From assembly GCA_023229945.1 (NCBI GenBank), contig JALNYH010000025.1, positions 1-29,660 of the forward strand: a DNA stretch of 29,660 nucleotides, written 5' to 3'. The notes below the pieces were generated by a model. The model did not search any database and had not been told where the DNA came from. It saw only the letters and a program-made list of their open reading frames with translations. Position 1 is the stretch's first letter. Every line of letters starts with the position of its first letter. The position numbers were made by a program, and so were the translations under genes. Positions 1-7,880 of the stretch are shown here, one piece after another. The DNA comes from Arcobacteraceae bacterium. GTDB taxonomy: Bacteria; Campylobacterota; Campylobacteria; Campylobacterales; Arcobacteraceae.

Positions 1-255
1 CACATCTTGAATGAAATTGGTGTAAATGATATAACACATTGGACTCTTAGAAGCAACAGAGACATGGCTAGAAAAATACCACAAAAAACAGAATATATAA
101 TAATGCTGACTAATTTTTTGAGTCACAATGCTATGTATAAGTTTAAAACAGAAGCAAAAAAAAGAAATATTCCTTTTGTTTGTGCAAATAGAAATGAAAA
201 TAGTGTAATTTGTAAGTTTTGTGAGCTTGCGAATATTTGTCCGAATAAAAAATAG
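1..255 (+). CDS. DUF2325 domain protein, 5' end outside window (partial)
   Basis: The reading frame is open from base 1 (His-Ile-Leu-Asn-Glu...), so only the C-terminal 84 residues are present. The segment 'RKIPQKTEYIIMLTNFLSHN' followed by 'EAKKRNIPFVCANR' matches the small DUF2325 fold as I remember it, in which a Lys-Ile-Pro segment, a hydrophobic strand ending in Thr-Asn/Asp and a 'K..IP....R' strand recur. The tail has three Cys (CKFCELANIC), which could bind metal. DUF2325 has no firmly known function, but in Campylobacterota it commonly sits directly before feoA, as here (42-nt gap). A role linked to ferrous-iron uptake is inferred from context only. A TTG at 7 is not the true start, because the frame continues to the left. 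Confidence 0.75.
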   Translation, partial: HILNEIGVNDITHWTLRSNRDMARKIPQKTEYIIMLTNFLSHNAMYKFKTEAKKRNIPFVCANRNENSVICKFCELANICPNKK

Positions 256-296
256 TTGATAGTTCTTAGTTTGTAGTGATTTGAGAAAGGAAAAAA

Positions 297-521
297 ATGA
301 GTTTAAATGATTTAGAAGAGGGTAGTTTTTGTATTATCAAAAAATTAGATGGTGATAAGAAAATAGTTCAAAAGTTTTTGGATATGGGATTTGTACCAAA
401 TAGTGAACTCAAAGTCGTAAGAAATGCTCCTCTTTTTGATCCAATAGAGGTTCATCTCAAAGGATACAATATAGCTATTAGAAGAAGTGAAGCATCCAAC
501 ATACAAGTAGGGCTTTTATGA
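297..521 (+). CDS. feoA: FeoA, SH3-like ferrous iron transport accessory protein
   Basis: A 74-residue protein of the usual FeoA length. It shows the FeoA core: an N-terminal 'L..L..G....I..L.G' segment, 'KFLDMGFVPNSELKVVRNAPLFDPIEV' and the closing 'GYNIAIRRSEASNI'. FeoA is a small cytoplasmic SH3-like protein that modulates the FeoB iron channel. The start follows a clear AGAAAGG ribosome site. The stop overlaps the feoB start by 4 nt (ATGA), so translation is probably coupled. I saw no Fur box in the short gap upstream; any control would act from further left. Confidence 0.93.
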   Translation: MSLNDLEEGSFCIIKKLDGDKKIVQKFLDMGFVPNSELKVVRNAPLFDPIEVHLKGYNIAIRRSEASNIQVGLL

Positions 522-3022
522 TAAAAGTAGCGTTAGCTGGTCAGCCAAATAGTGGTAAATCAACAGTATTCAATCTTTTAAGTGGTGTGTATCAACACAT
601 AGCTAACTATCCTGGGGTTACGGTGGACAAAAAATCTACTACTTTCAACTATAAATATGAAACATTAGAAATAGTAGATTTACCAGGGACTTATTCTTTT
701 AGTTCTTATTCCCTAGAAGAAAGGGTTGCAAAAGATTTTTTGATAGATGAGAAGCCTGATATTATAGTTAATATTGTAGATGCTTCTAATATCAAAAGAA
801 GTATGTATCTTACATTTAGTCTTCTTGAAACGGGTATTCCAGTCGTTGTAGTTCTTAATATGATGGATATTGCAAAAGATAATGGACTAGAACTTGATAT
901 AGCTAAAATATCTAATATGTTAGGAGTGCAAGTAGTAAGTGCAAGTAGTGCCAAAGGTATAGGCAAAGATGATATTTTGGATGCAATAGTTAGCACTTAT
1001 AAAAATTCAGAATTATATAGCCCTTTTGAGATAAATTATGAAGAGCTAGAACCTTGTATAAAAGATGTTGAATCAACAATCAGCATAAATACAGCACCAA
1101 TTTCAAAAAGATGGCTTGCGATCAAAGCATTAGAAGGTGATACACAAGTTATAGTCAAGATAAATAGTGAGGATAAATCTTTTGATGAAAGTTTTGTAAA
1201 AACTCAAGAGAATTTTTTTCATTCTACCTATGATAGGGATATAAATCAATTTCTTGCAACTTTTAGATATGACTCTGCGGATGTAATATTTCATAAAACT
1301 GTCATAGAACACAAAAAGGGAGAAAAAACATTTTCTCAAAAGCTTGATATGGTGATACTAAATCGTTGGCTTGCATTTCCTATTTTGGCTCTTGTAATGT
1401 TTTTGTTTTATCAGCTTGCAATTGTGGGTGGATATAAAATTACAGACTATACATGGCCGCTTCTTGCAGCTTTTAAAAATTTTGTTATCGGAGTATTGCC
1501 AGAAGCTAGTATTGCTACAGTTCCTCTTATTAGTGATTTTGGTGTGTGGATGGTAAATAGTGTAAATGCACTTTTGAACTATATTCCAATATTTATTATT
1601 CTTTTTGCTCTTATTGCAATACTTGAAGATAGTGGGTATATGCCTAGAATTGCGTTTTTGCTTGATAGGGTGTTTAGAAAATTTGGACTTCACGGACAAT
1701 CTACTCTTCCTTTGATATTAGGCGGTGCATTTACAGGTGGATGTGCAGTTCCTGGTATTATGGCTACAAAAGGTATCGCAGATGAGAGAGCTAGGATGGC
1801 TACAATCTTGACAGTTCCATATATGAATTGTCTTGCAAAAGTTCCTTTTTATACACTATTACTTGGAGCATTTTTTGCCTCAGATATGGGTGTGATGATG
1901 TTTTTGATTTCTACTGTTACTATATTTATAGCTCTTATTGTAGCTAAGATAGTGACAAGTACAGTATTAGTAAATCGTGAAACTACACCTTTTATGATGG
2001 AGCTGCCAGCTTATCATATCCCTACAATTAAAGGGGTTCTACTTACTGCTTGGCAAAGGGTGTGGATATATATCAAAAAAGTTGTAACTATTGTTATGGC
2101 TGTGGCTGTGGTACTTTTTGTGATGTTGGAGTTTCCAGGGCTTAGTAGTGATCAAAAACAATATTTTGCTACACAAGAGTCCAAAGCTTTGGAAGATTTT
2201 GACAAAGCTATAGAGAATAATTTATACTATGAACAAATAAAAAGTAAAGAAATGGTAGCTGATTTACTTAATTTTTATGATTTGTATCGTGCAAAAAGGA
2301 TGAATACTTCTACACCTGAAGCGGTTGAAAAACTTGATGCAGATTTTGAGTCAAAAAACAAAATCTTTTTTGAGTTAGTTCGAGCAAATGACAGTGATTC
2401 AAAGAAAGTCAATAGAGCTTTGAGAAACTTATCAAAAGATAGAAATAGACTTCTTAGAGAAATCAAAGATACAAAAATAGAAAATTCAGTACTTGGAAGT
2501 ATTGGTAGGTCTATGGAAGTAGTGACTATGTATGCTGGATTTGATTGGAAGATAAATATAGCATTTTTAAGTTCATTTGCAGCTAGAGAATCAGCAGTTG
2601 CAACTCTTGGAAGCTTATATGAAAACAATAAAGCAGATAGTATAAGAGCTGAAGAAGCTATGGCACAAAATAGTGGATATAGTGATTTACACGCAGTTAT
2701 TATGATTATATTTATGATTTTGACACCTCCATGTATTGCTAGTATGATAGTTATCAAACTTCAAACTGGCAAATACAGATGGATGATGTTTGCTATTTTC
2801 TTCCCTATTACGATAGGTATTGGGATATGTATAGCACTATTTAATATGGGCCTAGCTTATGGATGGAGTGGACTTGAAACTATGGTGTATTTTTATGTGG
2901 GTATGGCTTTGATTGCTACTTTTTTAGGGATTTTGCCTACCAAAAAAATCAACTGGAAAGGGGGATTTGTACCTAAGACTAGGGGAATACATAGTAATTA
3001 TGAGAAATATAACAAAAACTAG
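518..3022 (+). CDS. feoB: FeoB, ferrous iron transporter with GTPase domain
   Basis: An 834-residue inner-membrane Fe(II) transporter. The N-terminal G domain has G1 'GQPNSGKST' (residues 8-16; Gln where Asn is usual), G2 'YPGVTVDKK', G3 'DLPGTYS', G4 'NMMD' and G5-like 'SASSAKG'. A helical linker follows, then the membrane part with family signatures 'DSGYMPRIAFLLDR', 'GCAVPGIMATK' and, in the second gate, 'FAARESAVATLGSLY'. Between 'MLEFPGLSSDQ' and 'ENSVLGSIGRSME' lies a charged, helix-rich insert of roughly 100 residues that many FeoB proteins lack. It forms a two-gene unit with feoA. The family call is firm; the role of the insert is unknown. Confidence 0.96.
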   Translation: MIKVALAGQPNSGKSTVFNLLSGVYQHIANYPGVTVDKKSTTFNYKYETLEIVDLPGTYSFSSYSLEERVAKDFLIDEKPDIIVNIVDASNIKRSMYLTFSLLETGIPVVVVLNMMDIAKDNGLELDIAKISNMLGVQVVSASSAKGIGKDDILDAIVSTYKNSELYSPFEINYEELEPCIKDVESTISINTAPISKRWLAIKALEGDTQVIVKINSEDKSFDESFVKTQENFFHSTYDRDINQFLATFRYDSADVIFHKTVIEHKKGEKTFSQKLDMVILNRWLAFPILALVMFLFYQLAIVGGYKITDYTWPLLAAFKNFVIGVLPEASIATVPLISDFGVWMVNSVNALLNYIPIFIILFALIAILEDSGYMPRIAFLLDRVFRKFGLHGQSTLPLILGGAFTGGCAVPGIMATKGIADERARMATILTVPYMNCLAKVPFYTLLLGAFFASDMGVMMFLISTVTIFIALIVAKIVTSTVLVNRETTPFMMELPAYHIPTIKGVLLTAWQRVWIYIKKVVTIVMAVAVVLFVMLEFPGLSSDQKQYFATQESKALEDFDKAIENNLYYEQIKSKEMVADLLNFYDLYRAKRMNTSTPEAVEKLDADFESKNKIFFELVRANDSDSKKVNRALRNLSKDRNRLLREIKDTKIENSVLGSIGRSMEVVTMYAGFDWKINIAFLSSFAARESAVATLGSLYENNKADSIRAEEAMAQNSGYSDLHAVIMIIFMILTPPCIASMIVIKLQTGKYRWMMFAIFFPITIGIGICIALFNMGLAYGWSGLETMVYFYVGMALIATFLGILPTKKINWKGGFVPKTRGIHSNYEKYNKN

Positions 3023-3108
3023 AGACTGAGAAATAGAGAAACTGAGAGACTGAGAAATAGAGACTTTTCTTGCTTAGTTTCTCAGTCTCTTAGTCTCTCA
3101 GTCACTTT
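3023..3108. repeat. Word-repeat element with inverted arms after feoB
   Basis: The left part repeats AGAGACTGAGAAATAGAGA-like words twice. The right part holds the complement: AGAGACTGAGAAA pairs with TTTCTCAGTCTCT (13 bp). The whole could form a long hairpin ending transcription of feoB or shielding the next mRNA. The linker TTTTCTTGCTTAGT (3065-3078) also occurs at 26017-26030, in another element of similar design. Confidence 0.7.
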
Positions 3109-3125
3109 AAAAAAAAAGGAATAAA

Positions 3126-3425
3126 ATGAAAAAAACAATATTTGGTTTATTAATAGCTAGCAGTTTTGCATTTGGTCATACTGCTTTGATGTCATGCTTT
3201 GACAATGGTGATGGAAGTGTCACTTGCGAGGGTGGTTTTAGTGATGGAAGCAGTGCAAGTGGTACTGTTTTTAAAGTGGAACAAAATGGTAAGGCGGTAA
3301 TTGAGGGTAAATTTGATGCTGATAGTGAATTTACTTTCAAAAAACCAAGTGGTGACTATAGTGCTGTACTTGATGCAGGTGAAGGTCATAAGGTTTATGT
3401 TGGTAGTAAGAATATAGTTGAATAA
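3126..3425 (+). CDS. Small exported protein of unknown function beside feoAB
   Basis: A 99-residue protein with a clear signal peptide (MKKTIFGLLIASSFAFG, cleavage near His18). The mature part has two Cys in 'MSCFDNGDGSVTCEGGFSDG', which may form a disulfide, then a short beta-rich domain with 'GKAVIEGKFDADSEFTFKKP' and 'DYSAVLDAGEGHKVYV'. The 'LDAGEGH..YV' ending resembles small periplasmic components next to DUF4198 proteins in nickel/cobalt uptake loci (NikL/CbiL-like), from memory. It lies just before a DUF4198 gene and after feoAB, so a periplasmic metal-handling role is likely but unproven. The ribosome site is AAAAGGA, 6 nt before the ATG. Confidence 0.8.
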   Translation: MKKTIFGLLIASSFAFGHTALMSCFDNGDGSVTCEGGFSDGSSASGTVFKVEQNGKAVIEGKFDADSEFTFKKPSGDYSAVLDAGEGHKVYVGSKNIVE

Positions 3426-3427
3426 AA

Positions 3428-3495
3428 AAAAGGGTTAAGGTTTAAGGGTTAAGGTTGGGGTTCCAACTCACGACTTACGACTCACGATTCACAAA
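3428..3495. repeat. Intergenic word repeats (GGGTTAAGG and CTCACGACT type)
   Basis: Between the two exported-protein genes are short degenerate repeats: GGGTTAAGGTTTAAGGGTTAAGG, then GGGGTTCCAA, then a CTCACGACTTACGACTCACG run. The style matches other intergenic word repeats in the window. GGGGTTCCAA also forms the end of the element at 14846-14907. Confidence 0.55.
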
Positions 3496-3513
3496 TAAAA
3501 AAGGAGAAAAAAA

Positions 3514-4314
3514 ATGACAAAAAAGATAATATTAAGTTCAGTGGTAGCTTTTGGTTTGGCAGCAAGTAGTGCAATGGCACATTTTCAAATGATGTACACT
3601 CCTGAGAGTGCATTGGAAAAAGGTGGCAAAATAACGCTTAAACATGTGTTTACTCACCCATTTGCAGATGAGCATACTATGGATATGGCTGGGGTTGAAG
3701 AGTTTTTTGTGGTAAGCAAAGAGGAAAAAACAGATCTTATGAAAGATTTAAAACCTATTACTTTCAAAGGTAGTCATAATAGTGGTAAGGCTTATGAAAG
3801 TCAGTATAATGCAAGAAAAATGGGTGACCATCTTTTTGTTATGACTCCAAAACCTTATTTTGAAGCAAATGAAGGTGCATATATCCAACAAATTACAAAA
3901 ATGGTAGTAAATGTTTCAGGACTTCCTACTGATTGGGATGCAGAACTTGGTCTAAAAGCTGAAATAGTACCTTTGACAAAACCTTATTCTATTTGGGCAG
4001 GCGGAACATTCACTGGTGTTGTTAAAAGTAACGGCAAACCAGTACCTTACGCTGAAATAGAAGTTGAGTATATGAATCATGATATTGATATGGCAAAAAA
4101 TGCAACTTCAAAAGAAGCAAAAGTTACAGCACCTCAAGATTCTTTTGTAACTATGGGTATAAAAGCAAACAAAGATGGTGAGTTTACATTTGGTATCCCA
4201 AAAGCTGGATGGTGGGGATTTGCAGCACTTGGTGTTGGAACAGATACCGAGTATGAAGGCAAAGAGCTAAGTCAAGACGCTGTTATTTGGATACAAGCCA
4301 AAGATATGAAATAG
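3514..4314 (+). CDS. DUF4198 periplasmic metal-uptake-associated protein
   Basis: A 266-residue exported protein with a signal peptide (MTKKIILSSVVAFGLAASSAMA) whose mature N-terminus is His-Phe, often seen in DUF4198/NikK-like proteins, where the new N-terminal His can bind metal. Internal features fit the family: 'HVFTHPFADEHTMDM', 'KPYSIWAGGTFTGVVKSNGKPVPYAEIEVEY' (an Ig/carboxypeptidase-regulatory-like strand set) and 'DGEFTFGIPKAGWWGFAAL'. Homologues sit beside nickel, cobalt or iron transporters and are thought to help deliver metal in the periplasm. Here the partner would be FeoAB, making Fe(II) the likely metal, but nickel cannot be excluded. The ribosome site is AAAGGAGAAA. A hairpin at 4341 follows. 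Confidence 0.82.
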   Translation: MTKKIILSSVVAFGLAASSAMAHFQMMYTPESALEKGGKITLKHVFTHPFADEHTMDMAGVEEFFVVSKEEKTDLMKDLKPITFKGSHNSGKAYESQYNARKMGDHLFVMTPKPYFEANEGAYIQQITKMVVNVSGLPTDWDAELGLKAEIVPLTKPYSIWAGGTFTGVVKSNGKPVPYAEIEVEYMNHDIDMAKNATSKEAKVTAPQDSFVTMGIKANKDGEFTFGIPKAGWWGFAALGVGTDTEYEGKELSQDAVIWIQAKDMK

Positions 4315-4340
4315 CTTTCCTTGAAAAGATATGAAATAGT

Positions 4341-4372
4341 AAAAAAGGTGCGGAAAATCCGCCCCTTTTTTA
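4341..4372. terminator. Rho-independent terminator after the DUF4198 gene
   Basis: A hairpin with arms AAGGTGCGGA and TCCGCCCCTT and a short A-rich loop is followed by TTTTTAT, and preceded by A's, so it could work both ways. It resembles the terminator at 5116-5144 and, like it, abuts a metE 3' end (here a remnant), so it probably came with the duplicated segment. Confidence 0.75.
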
Positions 4373-4507
4373 TCTAAACTTTTTAACGACTTCTACCATA
4401 TTTGCTAAATCTGGGATTATTTCTTCCTATTTTCGTGTTTTTAGTCCACAATCAGGATTTATCTAAAGTTGCTCTTTTGGTAATACTTCTAAAAGAAGTT
4501 ATATTTG
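4370..4507 (-). pseudogene. metE: Decayed copy of the metE 3' end
   Basis: About 135 bp match the last ~45 codons of the intact metE at 5142-5279, with scattered substitutions. Read on the - strand it gives 'PKEQL*INPDCGLKTRK*EE' and ends 'NMVEVVKKFR' with the native stop. Both conserved Trp codons (TGG in 'LWINPD' and 'KWEE') have become TAG, so it cannot be translated through. Similarity stops near 4507, so the rest of the gene is gone. It is a non-functional relic of a segmental duplication. Confidence 0.9.
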
Positions 4508-4546
4508 TCCGAATAACTGCAGTAAATAATCATATTAGTAATTTGA

Positions 4547-4555
4547 TGCTATAAT
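4547..4555 (+). promoter_or_regulatory. Extended -10 promoter for the TonB-domain gene
   Basis: TGCTATAAT is a perfect extended -10 sequence, 25 nt before the ATG at 4581. It would give a very short leader. An AATAATCATATTAGTAAT stretch upstream weakly resembles a Fur site. Confidence 0.45.
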
Positions 4556-4580
4556 ACTCCTGTAAAAATAGGAGTTTAAC

Positions 4581-4967
4581 ATGATTAACAACATATTTAT
4601 AAAAATTGTTTTTTTATTACCATTAATATTTATGTCGGTTTATGCAAATGGTATAGAAATCCAAGAAGTTAATAAAAAAACTATTTTTGATGATAAGCAA
4701 AATTTTCAAAAACAAATATTTGATAGTATTAGTAAAAACTTGATTTATCCAAAAACATCTATGAGATTAAAACAAAGCGGAACCGTAATGGTAGGCTTTA
4801 CGATTACAGTACCGAATAAAGTACACAATATACATATTATAAGTACAAGCGGCTTTCCTCAATTAGATGAAGCGGCTATTAAAGCTATAGAGAAATCACA
4901 AGAGGATTTTCCGGTCGTAGAGAGGGAATTATTGATAAAAGTACCGTTTGAATTTCGCTTACACTAA
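4581..4967 (+). CDS. Periplasmic TonB C-terminal-domain protein without anchor
   Basis: A 128-residue protein with a likely signal peptide (residues 1-22, ending YANG). The rest is a TonB C-terminal domain: 'ISKNLIYPKTSMRLKQSGTVMVGFTI', 'STSGFPQLDEAAIKAIEKSQEDFP' and 'LIKVPFEFRLH' align with the tonB at 16163 ('LRNLIYPGMAKRMGHTGVVEMTL', 'LLDKAALDSVEKVAKADFP', 'ILPVSFRLN'). It lacks a Pro-rich spacer, and its N-terminus looks cleavable rather than a permanent anchor. It may be a free periplasmic TonB-box binder, or the N-terminus may act as an uncleaved anchor. It sits alone between two pseudogene fragments. The ribosome site GGAG precedes the ATG by 7 nt. Confidence 0.8.
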   Translation: MINNIFIKIVFLLPLIFMSVYANGIEIQEVNKKTIFDDKQNFQKQIFDSISKNLIYPKTSMRLKQSGTVMVGFTITVPNKVHNIHIISTSGFPQLDEAAIKAIEKSQEDFPVVERELLIKVPFEFRLH

Positions 4968-5079
4968 TTCTTTTTGCAGCTATTCTTACCGCAACTACAA
5001 CCGTTATTTTTAAAAAGTGATTTATAAATAAAATAAACTGCCCATAGGAAAATAGCACTTAATATCGATTAAATTTCAT
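4964..5079 (-). pseudogene. Frameshifted copy of the Cys-rich FeoB-associated-type peptide
   Basis: On the - strand this encodes 'AIFLWAVYFIYKSLFKNNGCSCGKNSCKKN' and a stop, closely matching the intact peptide at 7956-8072. The ATG at 5077-5079 is 23 nt, not 24, from the conserved Ala codon, and the whole is 116 nt against 117 for the intact gene. A single 1-nt deletion near the start therefore explains the break; the in-frame upstream codon is TAA. It overlaps the end of the TonB-domain gene by 4 nt, tail to tail. A sequencing error is the main alternative. Confidence 0.8.
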
Positions 5080-5115
5080 ACTCTGCAACAATAAATTTTG
5101 AGGTATATTAGTCTT

Positions 5116-5144
5116 TAAAAAGGGGCAAAAATGCCCCTTTTTTA
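5116..5144. terminator. Terminator at the 3' end of metE
   Basis: AAAAAGGGGCA and TGCCCCTTTTTT form a strong hairpin with A/T tracts on both sides, so it can stop transcription in both directions. On the - strand it overlaps the metE stop codon. It is the better-preserved relative of the hairpin at 4341. Confidence 0.88.
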
Positions 5145-7403
5145 TCTAAACTTTTTAACAGCTTCTACCATATTGGCTAAAGCTGGAGTTACTTCTTCCC
5201 ATTTTCTTGTTTTGAGTCCACAATCTGGATTTATCCAAAGTTGCTCTTTTGGTAAGACTTCCAAAAGAAGTTTGATTTGAGTTTCTATCTCTTCTACACT
5301 TGGAATCCTAGGGCTATGTATATCATAAACTCCTGGACCTATCTCTTTTGAATATCCTGAACTTTTAAAGATTTGCAATAGTCTGTTACCGCTTTTTGCA
5401 GTTTCTATTGTTATCACATCAGCGTCCATTGCTTCTATGGTATGAATAATATCATTAAATTCACTATAACACATATGTGTGTGGATTTGTGTTTGTGGAT
5501 ATGCAGAACCAACGCAGAGCTTGAAGCTTTTTACAGCCCACTCTTCATAATCTGATATATTTTCGGCTCTCAAAGGATAACCCTCTTTAAATGCAGCTTC
5601 ATCAACTTGGATGATTTTGATACCGTTTTTTTGCAAGTCATCTATCTCATCATTTAAGCAAAGTGCTATTTGATAAGCTATTTGGCTTTTTGGTAAATCA
5701 TCTCTTACAAAAGACCAGTTGATGATAGTAACTGGACCTGTAAGCATCCCTTTTACTATTTTGTCTGTAATGCTTTGGGCGTAAGTTATCCATTTGGTTG
5801 TCATTGGTTTATCAAGGCTTACATCACCGTACAAAATCGGTGGTTTTACGCATCTTGCCCCGTAGCTTTGAACCCATCCGTTGGAGCTAAAAGCAAAACC
5901 ATTCATTTGTTCTCCAAAATACTCAACCATATCATTTCTCTCAGGCTCACCGTGTACTAGTACATCAAGTCCAATGCTTTCTTGCTTTTTGATACAATCA
6001 TCAATATAAGATTTGATATAAGCTTCATAAACTTCAAGTGAAAGTGTTCCTTGTTTATACTCTTTTCTGATATTTCGTAGTTCACTTGTTTGAGGGAATG
6101 AGCCTATTGTAGTAGTTGCTAAATCTGGGTATTTAAGCACATCTTTTTGAATTTTTAATCTTTTGTTTACTTCAAGTTGTCTTTCCCAATAAGATATATT
6201 TTGGATTCTTGTTTTTACATCTAAATTATGTATTTTTGATGATGATTTTTTAGACTCTATTGCTTGTTGGTTGTTTGCTACAAATTCTTCTTCTTTTATA
6301 TTTAACTCATCTTCAAAAAACAGTTTTGATAAAATTACCACTTCATCTAGTTTTTCTACAGCAAAACTTAGCCAGTTTTTCAGCTCATTATCAAGCTTCT
6401 CTTCATATTTGAGAGTAAAAGGTGAGTGAAGCAATGAACAACTGCTACTTACTATAACCCTTTTTTTATCTACTTTTTGAGCTATTGTTTGAAGTAGCTT
6501 TAGACTTTTTCTTAGGTCGTTTTTCCAAATATTTCTACCATTTACCACACCGGCAAATAGTACCTTATCGCTTTTTGCTAGTAAGTCTAAGCTTTGGAGA
6601 TTTTTCTCACCTGCTATAAAGTCTAATCCTATAGCCCAAATAGGAGTGTTTACGAGTATTTTTGTAGCTTCGGTTGAGTGTTCAAAATATGTTGTTACTA
6701 TTATCTTGATATTTGGTGATATATTTGCAAGTTTGTCATAGCAATTTTTCAAAAGCCCAAGCTCTCCATTTGTAGGCTCTTTTGCAAAATATGGCTCATC
6801 AAACTGCACTATCACTTCATCATCAAGACTTGAAATCTCACTTAAAAGCTCACTATAAATATCAACAACCTTTGCAAAATGCAAAAACTTCTCACTTCCA
6901 TCTGTAGTAGTACTAAGCCCCAAAAAAGTCACTGCACCTATGAGGTTGATTTTTGTTTTAAGTCCTATTTCTTTAGCTTGTTTGTACTCTGATATTATCT
7001 TAGTGCCATCAAGTCTAAACGATTGGTTTTTGTGAAGTTCTGGCACTATATAGTGGTAGTTTGTATTAAACCACTTTGTCATTGCCATTGCAACACCGTC
7101 TTTATAGCCTCTAGCCATCGCAAAATATTGTTCTGTTTTGTTTTGGATAGTAGCAAACCTTTGCGGTACACATCCTAACATCATGATAGTATCAAGCATA
7201 CCGTCATAATATGAAAAATCATTTGAGCTAATTAGCTCAATACCTGCATTTTTTTGGTATTCCCAATGTCTTATTTTTAGTTCATTAGCAGTTTTCTCAA
7301 CTTCATCAAACTCACACCCTTTTGCCCAGAATTTTTCTAAAGCAAATTTTAACTCTCTTTTTTCCCCGATTCTAGGAAATCCAACTATGCTATTTTTGTG
7401 CAT
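5142..7403 (-). CDS. metE: Cobalamin-independent methionine synthase MetE
   Basis: A 753-residue cytoplasmic enzyme, exactly the E. coli MetE length. It transfers a methyl group from 5-methyltetrahydropteroyl-polyglutamate to homocysteine, making methionine. The start 'MHKNSIVGFPRIGEKRELK' is the family N-terminus; it has an AGGA site and I prefer it to the in-frame codon at 7448. The C-terminal catalytic half has 'TTTIGSFPQT', 'VHGEPERNDMVEYFGE' and zinc ligands H643 and C645 ('HTHMCYSEF'), E667 ('TIETA') and C728 ('NPDCGLKTR'), each offset by two from E. coli. All key residues are intact. It stands alone, transcribed against the feo genes. No riboswitch was seen upstream. A decayed copy of its 3' end lies at 4370-4507. 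Confidence 0.97.
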   Translation of the reverse strand: MHKNSIVGFPRIGEKRELKFALEKFWAKGCEFDEVEKTANELKIRHWEYQKNAGIELISSNDFSYYDGMLDTIMMLGCVPQRFATIQNKTEQYFAMARGYKDGVAMAMTKWFNTNYHYIVPELHKNQSFRLDGTKIISEYKQAKEIGLKTKINLIGAVTFLGLSTTTDGSEKFLHFAKVVDIYSELLSEISSLDDEVIVQFDEPYFAKEPTNGELGLLKNCYDKLANISPNIKIIVTTYFEHSTEATKILVNTPIWAIGLDFIAGEKNLQSLDLLAKSDKVLFAGVVNGRNIWKNDLRKSLKLLQTIAQKVDKKRVIVSSSCSLLHSPFTLKYEEKLDNELKNWLSFAVEKLDEVVILSKLFFEDELNIKEEEFVANNQQAIESKKSSSKIHNLDVKTRIQNISYWERQLEVNKRLKIQKDVLKYPDLATTTIGSFPQTSELRNIRKEYKQGTLSLEVYEAYIKSYIDDCIKKQESIGLDVLVHGEPERNDMVEYFGEQMNGFAFSSNGWVQSYGARCVKPPILYGDVSLDKPMTTKWITYAQSITDKIVKGMLTGPVTIINWSFVRDDLPKSQIAYQIALCLNDEIDDLQKNGIKIIQVDEAAFKEGYPLRAENISDYEEWAVKSFKLCVGSAYPQTQIHTHMCYSEFNDIIHTIEAMDADVITIETAKSGNRLLQIFKSSGYSKEIGPGVYDIHSPRIPSVEEIETQIKLLLEVLPKEQLWINPDCGLKTRKWEEVTPALANMVEAVKKFR

Positions 7404-7461
7404 TACTTTATCCTTGTATTTAAATATTGTTACTAATACAAAGTCCAAAGGGATATATGGT

Positions 7462-7505
7462 GTAAAAGGTAGAGGACTTTTTAGATTTTACTTTTTACCT
7501 TTTAC
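7462..7505. repeat. 10-bp inverted repeat upstream of metE
   Basis: GTAAAAGGTA (7462-7471) and TACCTTTTAC (7496-7505) are perfect inverted arms 24 bp apart, between metE and the next ORF. It may be a terminator-like hairpin or an operator; no U-tract clearly follows. Confidence 0.4.
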
Positions 7506-7847
7506 TTAAAAGTATGGTGGGTGTATTCCGCTTCTTCGGAAGCTAAAGCATTTAGAATGGCATTGACATGTTTTGATTTTTTTGGATGCACAAAGTGCAA
7601 GTTTAGATTTTTTGTTGAAATAACAATTACAATGACAAGGTTTTGATCCTTGGAGATTTAAAAATAGACAAACAGTATCAGTAATAGGAGGTGGGTCTTC
7701 CTCATCTTCGTCTTCATCATAAGTAGAAATAGAATATCCCAACGATTTGGAAACTGTGCATACTTTATCTAGTGCAACTTGTACACTATGAGCTTGAATA
7801 GAAGCTAAAGAAAAGTATCGTTTACCAAAACCGCGAGGAGATTTCAA
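7506..7847 (-). CDS. Doubtful Cys-rich hypothetical protein
   Basis: A 113-codon frame with a TTG start and only a weak ribosome site. The middle has an acidic 'DEDEDEEDPPP' run and the C-terminal third is Cys- and Lys-rich ('KPCHCNCYFNKK', 'LCASKKIKTCQCHSKC'), which could bind metal. No signal peptide or membrane segment is evident, and I recognise no family. Codon use (many His, Cys and Ser in the tail) is unlike its neighbours, so it may be spurious or a decayed gene. It is listed because it is the only long frame in the 550-bp gap between metE and the Cys-rich peptide. Confidence 0.3.
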   Translation of the reverse strand: MKSPRGFGKRYFSLASIQAHSVQVALDKVCTVSKSLGYSISTYDEDEDEEDPPPITDTVCLFLNLQGSKPCHCNCYFNKKSKLALCASKKIKTCQCHSKCFSFRRSGIHPPYF

Positions 7848-7880
7848 AAAGGTTTACCTTTATTATAATCCCAAATTTTG

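Noticed and set aside
233..4516. A 16-bp identity (ATATTTGTCCGAATAA) between the end of the DUF2325 gene (233-248) and 4501-4516.
   Set aside because: In such AT-rich DNA a single 16-mer match over 29 kb can occur by chance, and nothing around it matches.
4556..4575. ACTCC/GGAGT hairpin that would hide the ribosome site of the TonB-domain gene.
   Set aside because: The extended -10 ends at 4555, so transcription would start after ACTCC and the left arm would not be in the RNA.
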